64,000 nt of DNA from Treponema sp. (GTDB lineage: Bacteria; Spirochaetota; Spirochaetia; Treponematales; Treponemataceae). This document shows positions 47,040 through 53,913 of the stretch, piece by piece. Position numbers and translations under genes: made by a program. Where the stretch lies: NCBI GenBank assembly GCA_024693045.1, contig JAILLQ010000020.1, positions 1 through 64,000 of the forward strand, given 5' to 3'. The first letter of the stretch is position 1. Each line of letters begins with the position of its first letter. Below the pieces are notes generated by a model that saw nothing but the letters and a program-made list of their open reading frames with translations, ran no database searches and was not told where the DNA came from.

Positions 47040-47118
47040 TAAAATTTCGCAAAAACTCAAAATTATGTATACTCTTTAATACATACTTTTATATACAGTA
47101 TATTATTTTTAATACTTT

Positions 47119-47177
47119 TACCATAAGAATAAAAGTAAAATACCATATTTTTACCATAAAGAAAAGATTTTATGGTA
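47119..47177. promoter_or_regulatory. Repeated TACCATA sites upstream of thrH
   Basis: TACCATA occurs three times in direct order (47119, 47141, 47152) and once inverted (TTTATGGTA, 47169-47177). The last two form a nine-base-pair inverted repeat with an eight-base spacer. The group lies 65-120 bases upstream of the thrH promoter and looks like a multi-site operator. The rest of 47040-47241 is plain AT-rich sequence. Confidence 0.45.
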
Positions 47178-47241
47178 TTATTTATTTAAATTAGGTAGAA
47201 AGTTTTTATAAATAATCAAATCTATTTGAAAATAACTATAA

Positions 47242-47270
47242 TTGAATGAATACAATTGTTTCAGTATAAT
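47242..47270 (+). promoter_or_regulatory. thrH promoter
   Basis: TTGAAT (47242-47247) and a consensus TATAAT (47265-47270) are 17 bases apart. The leader of about 45 bases ends in AGAGG before the ATG at 47322. Confidence 0.75.
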
Positions 47271-47321
47271 TTTTTTTGAAAGTATAAATCTTTCTAATTG
47301 AAATATAAATAGAGGTTTTTT

Positions 47322-47927
47322 ATGTATTTAACTTGTCTAGATTTGGAAGGTGTATTGGTTCCTGAAATTTGGATTGCTTTTTCTGAAGCAACAGGGATTC
47401 CTGAATTAAGAAAAACAACCAGAGATGAACCTGATTATGACAAATTGATGAAATACAGAATCAAAATATTAAAAGAACATGGACTTGGATTAAAAGAAAT
47501 CCAGGAAACTATAGCTAAAATCGACCCTCTTCCTGGAGCAAAAGAATTTCTAGATGAATTGAGAAGTTGCACACAGGCAATCATTTTGAGTGATACTTTT
47601 GAACAGTTTGCTGCTCCTCTCATGAAAAAACTTGGTATGCCAACTATTTTCTGCAATACTCTCGAAGTAGCAGATAATGGCGAAATTACTGGTTATAAAA
47701 TGCGTTGTGATAAATCAAAATGGACAACTGTAAAGGCATTGCAGTCATGTGGGTTCGAAACAATCGCTTCAGGAGACTCTTTTAATGATCTTGGAATGAT
47801 TGAAATTTCAAAAGCAGGATTCCTCTTCAGAACTACAGAGCAGATTAAAAAGGATTATCCTCAGTACCCTGCTTTTACTGAATATTCAGAACTTCTTGCT
47901 GCAATCAAAAATGTAATCAAGAACTAA
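47322..47927 (+). CDS. thrH: ThrH: phosphoserine phosphatase/homoserine phosphotransferase
   Basis: This encodes 201 residues. The N-terminus CLDLEGVLVPEIWIAFSEATGI is nearly the ThrH consensus, with nucleophile D7 and E9 in place of the second aspartate, which sets ThrH apart from ordinary SerB. AIILSDTFEQFAAPLMKKLGMP near 89 and IASGDSFNDLGMIEISKAG near 147 complete the HAD motifs. ThrH removes phosphate from phosphoserine and can transfer it to homoserine, bridging serine and threonine synthesis. It has its own promoter and is not in an operon. Its stop overlaps that of the convergent membrane protein gene. Confidence 0.92.
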   Translation: MYLTCLDLEGVLVPEIWIAFSEATGIPELRKTTRDEPDYDKLMKYRIKILKEHGLGLKEIQETIAKIDPLPGAKEFLDELRSCTQAIILSDTFEQFAAPLMKKLGMPTIFCNTLEVADNGEITGYKMRCDKSKWTTVKALQSCGFETIASGDSFNDLGMIEISKAGFLFRTTEQIKKDYPQYPAFTEYSELLAAIKNVIKN

Positions 47928-48472
47928 CTATCCAGTAATTTATGTGCATAAAGGAAACTAGCAGCTTCTAGAACTGCAAGCATAATTAAATACACCTTTA
48001 TGCACATAAAAAAGTTTTTATCCCTTGAAAAAATATTGGCCCAGAAAAAGCCTTCTTCCTTTCTATAACACAAAAACAAAACAAGTGAATATAAAATCAA
48101 TAAAAAAATAGCGGCTTCTGAAAGAGTTAAAATGGTCTTATCAGAATCTTCAACCCCAGTAATTAACGTTACTGTAGCAAAAAAAGAAACTGAAAAAAGG
48201 GCTAACAAAGCTGAACTCCAACTTGCATTTATAAAATCTTTTTTACCAGCAAAAATTGCAGACAGTGCTGATGAAAATAAAGCGAATAAGAAAAAAGTTG
48301 CAAAAACTATAGAAGTAAAAACATAGAACAATCCCCAGCCCAGCTCTGGTGAAGAAATAAAAAAGGCAAATGACTGGATACTTCTTTCAATTGTTTCAAG
48401 AAATACTGAAAGCACAAGCATGAATACAATTATACCTGTTACCCGCAATATTAAAGCTCTTATACCTTTCAT
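47924..48472 (-). CDS. Integral membrane protein of unknown function
   Basis: This encodes 182 residues with five predicted membrane helices (about 7-25, 43-68, 85-107, 117-135 and 158-177). No family motif is recognisable. It begins one base after the argR stop and is probably co-transcribed with it. Its 3' end overlaps the thrH stop codon from the other strand. A link to arginine or amino-acid transport would be speculation. Confidence 0.65.
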   Translation of the reverse strand: MKGIRALILRVTGIIVFMLVLSVFLETIERSIQSFAFFISSPELGWGLFYVFTSIVFATFFLFALFSSALSAIFAGKKDFINASWSSALLALFSVSFFATVTLITGVEDSDKTILTLSEAAIFLLILYSLVLFLCYRKEEGFFWANIFSRDKNFFMCIKVYLIMLAVLEAASFLYAHKLLDS

Positions 48473-48473
48473 A

Positions 48474-48944
48474 TTATTCCTCTATTTCTGGAATTCGTCG
48501 CTTTAATTCTGCCATGAACTGTTCACCACTTATTCCCTGGCGCAAGCATGCAAAAAGACAATTATCGCCTGCAACGGTTCCAAGAATTTCATCCATATTC
48601 ATATTATCAAGGGCATTTGAAACAGTATTCGCATGCCCCGGAAAAGTTTTTATAACAACTATATTCCCGCTCCAGTCTATGCTTACATAACCTCGCAGAA
48701 AGTCCTGTACATAAACCAACTCAGATTCCTGGCGTTCATCTTCTCCTGGAAGAGTATAAACATACCCACTGTTACCATCAGCAATTTTTCCAACTTTCAA
48801 GAGTTTTAAATCTCTAGAGAGAGTTGCCTGGGTAACCTCATAGCCTTCTTTTTCAAGATAGGCAAGAAGAGCTTCCTGACTTTCAATTCTGTAATTTTTT
48901 ATAAGCTTTCGTATAGCCTTTAAGCGCGTAAGACGTTCTTTCAC
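48474..48944 (-). CDS. argR: Arginine repressor ArgR
   Basis: This encodes 156 residues from the GTG at 48944, which has AGAGG five bases upstream. The in-frame ATG ten codons earlier lies inside the operator and lacks a ribosome site. The N-terminal winged helix has QATLSRDLKLLKV near 44, the DNA-reading motif of ArgR. The C-terminal hexamerisation and arginine-binding domain has GTVAGDNCLFACLR near 127. ArgR senses arginine and regulates its synthesis or breakdown. Two ARG boxes overlap its promoter, indicating autoregulation. No arginine genes are in the window, so its targets lie elsewhere. Confidence 0.93.
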   Translation of the reverse strand: MKERLTRLKAIRKLIKNYRIESQEALLAYLEKEGYEVTQATLSRDLKLLKVGKIADGNSGYVYTLPGEDERQESELVYVQDFLRGYVSIDWSGNIVVIKTFPGHANTVSNALDNMNMDEILGTVAGDNCLFACLRQGISGEQFMAELKRRIPEIEE

Positions 48945-48959
48945 AAAAACCTCTATAAA

Positions 48960-48995
48960 TGAATATTTATGCAAAAATTATACAATATTTATTCA
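48960..48995. promoter_or_regulatory. Paired ARG boxes over the argR promoter
   Basis: On the minus strand, TGAATATTTATGCA (plus strand 48960-48973) and TGAATAAATATTGT (48995-48982) match the ARG-box core TGAATwwwwATTCA with one and two mismatches. Their centres are 22 bases apart, two helical turns, as in ArgR operators of E. coli (about 21). One box covers the start of transcription and the other the -35/-10 spacer. Confidence 0.75.
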
Positions 48996-49005
48996 TCTAT
49001 TACAA
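48977..49005 (-). promoter_or_regulatory. argR promoter
   Basis: TTGTAA (49005-49000) and a consensus TATAAT (48982-48977) are 17 bases apart on the minus strand. Both ARG boxes touch or flank the -10 box. Confidence 0.75.
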
Positions 49006-49026
49006 ATAGCTTTCGTAATGATTCAA

Positions 49027-50355
49027 TTAATAGAAAGAAGCAAAAGCTAGCAAAATTTGAAAATCTGCATAATCAGCAAACAGTTCTGACAAATCCAAAT
49101 TATTTTTCTGCATTGAAATATCAAAATCAGAAATTCGTCCTAATTTGTTTAAGTTCTCATACGAAAGTAGTCTTTTTTTCTCTAATTCAGCAGCATTTTT
49201 CATAGTTCTGCTATATGACTGATATAAAGAAAGATAATTTTTTCTTTCATTAGAAAGAACATTTTTTCTTCTGATTATTTTTTCTTTCTCAATATTTACT
49301 AACTTCTGCGCCTTTCCTAGAGCAGAAAAAGCTTCATATCCAAGTTTTTCACTGACAGGAAGATTCACAGCTAGATTAAACTTCCACGTAGAAAGAGACA
49401 AATCCGGAAAATCACTATCTCCATAAGGACTTGTAAATGAAAAACCTCCAGAAATTGAAGGAATTTTATTTACATATGCCTTGATTACAGAATAATTGTC
49501 CACTTCAAGCAAAAGCAATTCTTTTTCTTCACTATAATAATTTTCTAAACCCCGTTTTTCATAAAAATCAGACCAACTTTTCAGAAAATCTGAAAATTTT
49601 TCATCAATTTTTTCTACTTTCACACCAAGTACAGACAATTCTTTTTCAGCAGCAATAATTTTTCCTTTTACATCGCACTGTTCCTGATAGAATTTTAATA
49701 ATTCAGAAATCTTATCACTAACATCCAAAGCATTAATCTTCCCAAGAGTAAATAATTTTTCATAATCTCGAGACTGTTCTTCAAGTAAGAGTTTTTTCTT
49801 ATCATATAGTTTTTCCAGTTCCCGATAATACAAATAATTTCCAAGAGCAGAAAGGTACTGAAAAACCGAAGATTCTAATTTTAACTTATAATCAAGTTTG
49901 ATTAGTTTTTTTCTCTTCAAATATTCTCTGCTGAAACAATCGTTATAAACACTTGCCAACAAAGGAGTTACAAAAAGAGGTAAAGACAAACTTGCTGAAG
50001 GAGTAAAAGAATACGTAAAATCCTCTTCGCTATTCTTGTACATGTCACTCTTAAGCCCAAAATCCAAACTCATCAAAAATGGCAAATTCTGCGAAATATT
50101 CACAGAAGGAGTAATTGATAAGCCCGAATACCCATCTTCAAAGGAACCTGCAAAAGTAGCTTCCGAAGAAAGATTCAAATCAGGAAGAAAGTTTAGTTTA
50201 TAACTTCTAATATCCAGTAAAGATTTTTCTCTTTCAACTTCGGCCTCCATAAAAAAAGGCAACTTTGCATATTCTTCTTCAGATGATAATTTCTCCGCAA
50301 ACAGATTAGTCACTTTCAGCAGCAGCAAGATAAAAAGCAATTTGTTTTTTTTCAT
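49027..50355 (-). CDS. TolC-family outer-membrane efflux protein
   Basis: This encodes 442 residues with a signal peptide (LLFILLLLKVTNLFA). The chain has the duplicated long-helix and barrel pattern of TolC proteins: LPDLNLSSEATFAGSF and PSVNISQNLPFLMSLDFG strands, helical stretches (LEKLYDKKKLLLEEQSRDYEKL) with LGKINALDVSDKISEL near 210, and a second half ending LNKLGRISDFDISMQKNNLDLSEL. It would form the outer-membrane exit channel. Its ATG overlaps the HlyD stop (ATGA), so it is the last component of the peptide-export operon. Confidence 0.82.
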   Translation of the reverse strand: MKKNKLLFILLLLKVTNLFAEKLSSEEEYAKLPFFMEAEVEREKSLLDIRSYKLNFLPDLNLSSEATFAGSFEDGYSGLSITPSVNISQNLPFLMSLDFGLKSDMYKNSEEDFTYSFTPSASLSLPLFVTPLLASVYNDCFSREYLKRKKLIKLDYKLKLESSVFQYLSALGNYLYYRELEKLYDKKKLLLEEQSRDYEKLFTLGKINALDVSDKISELLKFYQEQCDVKGKIIAAEKELSVLGVKVEKIDEKFSDFLKSWSDFYEKRGLENYYSEEKELLLLEVDNYSVIKAYVNKIPSISGGFSFTSPYGDSDFPDLSLSTWKFNLAVNLPVSEKLGYEAFSALGKAQKLVNIEKEKIIRRKNVLSNERKNYLSLYQSYSRTMKNAAELEKKRLLSYENLNKLGRISDFDISMQKNNLDLSELFADYADFQILLAFASFY

Positions 50356-51503
50356 ACTGTAAAATCCAACTTTTTAAGCAAAAAATACAAAAGTGTCTGA
50401 TTTTCCAGCACTATTCTTGCCGTTACCTCAAAACCAGGTTTTATTGGATAAGCCGTACCTTTCTTATCACGAAGTTCCATTCTTTCTGCATCAGCATAAG
50501 CTGTAAAATAAAGCTCCCCTGAATCAGAAATCTGAGAATCCGGTTGAATAACTTTTATAGTTCCATTTATTCCCCGATATTCATGATATGGAAAAGCCGG
50601 AAATCTTAGTTTTACCTTTTGACCTATTTCCAGTTTGCCCATTTTCTCAGCGGGTATATGAAGCTCAATCCTACATGAATTTTCCGTTCCTGGGACAATA
50701 TTCAATACCTGCTGATCAGTAAAAATGTAATCGCCGGGATTCAAGGATGCAATTTCCTGAACATATCCATCAATAGGAGAAAGCAAAACAAGATTATCAA
50801 TAGAAACATCAAGCATTTTCATCTCTTGATAAAGCTTTTCCTTTTCAAGTTTAAGAGCATCAGCCTCTTGCCTTACAGAAGAAATAAAATTTTTGCAAAA
50901 TTCATTTAATTCTAATGCAGCAATATCGTAGTCATACTTTAAACTTTCAATCTGACTTCTTGTTGTAGACGAATCCGGTAATTCATTCTCTTCAATATAT
51001 AGAAGTTTTGTTCTGGCAACACGAGCCTGAAGTAACTTCTTTTCCGCTATAAATGCTTCAAACCTTGCTTTAGACGTAGCATCAGATCCCTTAAAAGTGC
51101 TTTCATCCGCTTCAAAATTTTTTATTATTTCCGATAGCCCTGATAGATTTCTTTTATTATCAGCAAACTGAGATAAAAGAGCTTTCTTCTGAGCATTCAG
51201 AGAATCAGCCTTTAATGAAAGAAGCTTTTGTCCAGATTTTACAAAATCACCAGGTTTATAGAAAAGACTTTCGATTTCACCAGAATTTATATTATTGACT
51301 GTCGATACATTAATTTCAGGTCTGACTATTCCCTGTGATTTTATTACATCATCCATCCGACCCATACACAAAAAACACAATACAGCCATTATTAATGAAC
51401 ACGCAATCCATAAGACGCAGTGAAGGAAAAGCGGCTCCTTATGTTGAAACACAAGTGAAGAATCACCTAGCATTCTTTCAGGATAAATCAGAATTTTCTT
51501 CAT
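50352..51503 (-). CDS. HlyD-family periplasmic adaptor (membrane fusion protein)
   Basis: This encodes 383 residues from the ATG at 51503 (AAGG site). It overlaps the exporter gene by 26 bases. One membrane helix (about 27-47) is followed by a biotinyl-lipoyl half-motif (GEIESLFYKPGDFVKSGQKLLSL near 73), a coiled coil (95-240), the second lipoyl half (LLSPIDGYVQEIASLNPGDYI near 258) and a beta-barrel domain. These adaptors link an inner-membrane ABC exporter to TolC. Encoded between the peptidase-exporter and the TolC gene, it completes a type I secretion system. Confidence 0.88.
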   Translation of the reverse strand: MKKILIYPERMLGDSSLVFQHKEPLFLHCVLWIACSLIMAVLCFLCMGRMDDVIKSQGIVRPEINVSTVNNINSGEIESLFYKPGDFVKSGQKLLSLKADSLNAQKKALLSQFADNKRNLSGLSEIIKNFEADESTFKGSDATSKARFEAFIAEKKLLQARVARTKLLYIEENELPDSSTTRSQIESLKYDYDIAALELNEFCKNFISSVRQEADALKLEKEKLYQEMKMLDVSIDNLVLLSPIDGYVQEIASLNPGDYIFTDQQVLNIVPGTENSCRIELHIPAEKMGKLEIGQKVKLRFPAFPYHEYRGINGTIKVIQPDSQISDSGELYFTAYADAERMELRDKKGTAYPIKPGFEVTARIVLENQTLLYFLLKKLDFTV

Positions 51504-53643
51504 TTTGAACCTTCCACATCTGGTAATATTTTCCCCTTTTTGCAAGGAGTTTTTCGTGACAACCACTTTCAATCAAAGAACCTTTATCAAAAACAAATAT
51601 ATTGTCACAATTTTTAATAGTTGAAAGCCTATGAGCAACAATTATCATAGTTGTTGACTTACCGGTTTTACTGATGGTCTCCATAATAGCCCTTTCGGAA
51701 AGACTATCCAGACTCGCAGTTGCTTCATCGAGAATCATCAGAGACGGTTTACGCAGAAGAACCCTTGCTAAAGAGATTCTTTGCCTTTCTCCTCCTGATA
51801 AAGTAGCTCCCCTTTCTCCAACAATTGTATTAAGCCTGTCAGGTAAACGACTGATAAAATCGGAAGCTTCAGCATCAACAGCCGCATTGACAGCATCCTG
51901 CACAGTTTTACCGTCCGACCCCCATAAAATATTTTCTAAAAGACTTCCACTGAAGAGCAAAACTTCTTGAGGAACATAGCCTATACAGCGACGATAGCAT
52001 TCTGTATCAATATCTTTGATATTGTTTCCATCAACAAAAATTTTACCACTCTCTGCGCTATAAAATTTCATAAGAAGTTTTGTCATAGTAGTTTTGCCGC
52101 TACCAGAAGTACCAACAAAGGCCACTTTCTGACCGGGCAGAATCTTTAAAGAAACATTTTTTAAAGCCCTTCCTCTAGAACCATAGGAAAAAGACAGATT
52201 CTTGACTTCGATCTTTCCTTTAATGCGGTCAAGTTCAATTAAATCTTTTTCATTTTCCATTTCTTCCGGCATATCAAGGATTTCGCTCAAACGGTCAGAA
52301 GCAATAAAAGCTTCCTGTAAAGACTGCTGCAGGGTCAAAAGCCTGGCCAATGGACCTAAAAAGTATCCAGACAAAGTCACAAACGAAATCAACTGCCCCA
52401 GAGACAGACTCCCCTTAAAAATAAGGAGACTACCTATCCAATATAGCAAAAGGTTTCCCACTCCAGACACAAAAGTCTGTAAGGCATTTTCTATATTAGA
52501 CATAGACCCCAAACTAATACTTCTTTTTATACAGTCAACTATTTTTGCTTCTGTTCTAACAAAAGCTGATTCTTCAGAAGAAAGAGCTTTTATGGTAGCT
52601 ATTCCATTTACACTTTCAACAAGAGCAGATTGTTTTTCCGCTTCTCTAACAGCCTGTTCCTTTATTTTTGAGCGGAAGGGTTTTACAAAAACCCAGACAA
52701 TAATCGTAGAAAGAATAACAGGAATCATCGCAACAATAAGAAGAGAAGAACCGAACATAAAAAGAAAAAAGCCGCCAAGCAAAAGCATACAGGAATCAAT
52801 TACGACAGATAGTGTCGTTGAAGAAATCGTATGCCGTATAGTTTGAGTATCCCCAATACGGGAAATGATTTCTCCAGTCTTGCGATTGGTAAAGAAACTT
52901 AAAGGCAGATGAAGGATGTGTTTAAAGTACTCACACATTAAAAGCAAATCAATTTTATTGCTCATGTAATTCATCAGCTGATTTCTTGCAAACTCTGTAA
53001 CAACTTGAAAAATAATAACAAAGAGATAAGCCAGAGAGCACAAAGTAAGAGTATTTTCAAGCTGCGAATAAAGCACATCATCAATCAAAAAGCGAAAATA
53101 AAAAGCAGAAGCAGCACCAAGGATACTAAGTATTATTCCTGCAATAAAACATTCAAGCAGAGTTTTCTTATAAGGCTTTAATAAATACAGAAAACGCTGA
53201 AAAATGCCACTAGTTTCCTTAGTGCGCTGAAATTGCTGTTCTGGAAAAACAAGAAAGAATACTCCTGTCCACTGCTTTTGAAATTCCTGGAGATTTATTT
53301 TCTTAACTCCGTCTGCAGGATCAGCTACAAGAACCTTATTTTTTCTAACCCCATAGACAAGAACATAATGATCAATTACATCCTTTTTTACATGACAGAT
53401 AATAGGATAAGTAATACCTTCATTAAATTCCTTTGTTTGAGACAACATTCCCCTGCAATTCAAAGATAGAGCCTCTGCACCCTTTACAATGCCTAAACCA
53501 GAAGTTCCCATACAATCAGTTCCAGCATAAAAGCGAATCTTATTGACAGATACTTCTTTTCCATAGAACTTTGCAACAGATGCAAGACAAGCCGCAGCAC
53601 AGTCAGTTTCATCATGCTGCATTACCAAAACAACTTTTTTCAC
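51478..53643 (-). CDS. Peptidase-containing ABC exporter (C39, bacteriocin-type)
   Basis: This encodes 721 residues from the GTG at 53643, which follows GGTGG; an upstream TTG is less likely. The N-terminal C39 peptidase has Cys15 in DETDCAAACL, His92 in DHYVLVYG and Asp108 in VADPADG, the full catalytic set, so it can cut double-glycine leaders. Membrane helices occupy about 160-440. The ATPase has GTSGSGKTT, LSGGERQRISLARVLL and LMILDEATASLD, all intact. Such proteins cleave and export bacteriocins and related peptides. The gene just upstream encodes a double-glycine precursor, its likely substrate. Confidence 0.93.
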   Translation of the reverse strand: MKKVVLVMQHDETDCAAACLASVAKFYGKEVSVNKIRFYAGTDCMGTSGLGIVKGAEALSLNCRGMLSQTKEFNEGITYPIICHVKKDVIDHYVLVYGVRKNKVLVADPADGVKKINLQEFQKQWTGVFFLVFPEQQFQRTKETSGIFQRFLYLLKPYKKTLLECFIAGIILSILGAASAFYFRFLIDDVLYSQLENTLTLCSLAYLFVIIFQVVTEFARNQLMNYMSNKIDLLLMCEYFKHILHLPLSFFTNRKTGEIISRIGDTQTIRHTISSTTLSVVIDSCMLLLGGFFLFMFGSSLLIVAMIPVILSTIIVWVFVKPFRSKIKEQAVREAEKQSALVESVNGIATIKALSSEESAFVRTEAKIVDCIKRSISLGSMSNIENALQTFVSGVGNLLLYWIGSLLIFKGSLSLGQLISFVTLSGYFLGPLARLLTLQQSLQEAFIASDRLSEILDMPEEMENEKDLIELDRIKGKIEVKNLSFSYGSRGRALKNVSLKILPGQKVAFVGTSGSGKTTMTKLLMKFYSAESGKIFVDGNNIKDIDTECYRRCIGYVPQEVLLFSGSLLENILWGSDGKTVQDAVNAAVDAEASDFISRLPDRLNTIVGERGATLSGGERQRISLARVLLRKPSLMILDEATASLDSLSERAIMETISKTGKSTTMIIVAHRLSTIKNCDNIFVFDKGSLIESGCHEKLLAKRGKYYQMWKVQNEENSDLS

Positions 53644-53664
53644 GCTTCCACCAAATTCCAAAAA

Positions 53665-53913
53665 TTACATCAATCCAAGAGCCTTAGCCCAACCGCAAAG
53701 CAATTCATAATTTTTTACATAACCACTGTTCACCTGTGCTGCACAGCTGGCTGTGTAAGAGCTTGTAACTGAAAAAGACCTATAGGAACTGTTATTTCTA
53801 GAAGATCCACTTCCAGAATAAGAAGAACCTCCAGAAGAGCTGCTGTAGCCTCCGTTAACTAAGAGCAATTTACCCTTATCCAAAACCTTGAGTCCATTAC
53901 GCAAAGTTTTCAC
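53665..53913 (-). CDS. Double-glycine leader peptide precursor with Ser/Gly-rich core
   Basis: This encodes 82 residues. A GTG start follows a full AGGAGGT site by five bases and lies inside the last codons of the glycosyltransferase gene, in another frame. Residues 1-22 look like a C39-type leader ending in LLLVNGG (G21, G22). The predicted 60-residue product holds about 18 Ser, a Ser/Gly/Tyr-rich front (23-56) and a C-terminal part with C57 and C73, which could form a disulfide, around a predicted helix (VKNYELLCGWAKALGLM). Its neighbours are a glycosyltransferase and a leader-cleaving exporter. I infer a secreted, possibly glycosylated peptide such as a glycocin-like bacteriocin. I know no close relative, and no immunity gene is evident. 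Confidence 0.75.
   Translation of the reverse strand: MKTLRNGLKVLDKGKLLLVNGGYSSSSGGSSYSGSGSSRNNSSYRSFSVTSSYTASCAAQVNSGYVKNYELLCGWAKALGLM

Noticed and set aside
52202..52846. 214-codon open frame antisense to the C39 exporter gene
   Set aside because: A mirror of codon bias in the exporter gene; no ribosome site or recognisable domain. It was considered as an immunity gene and dropped.
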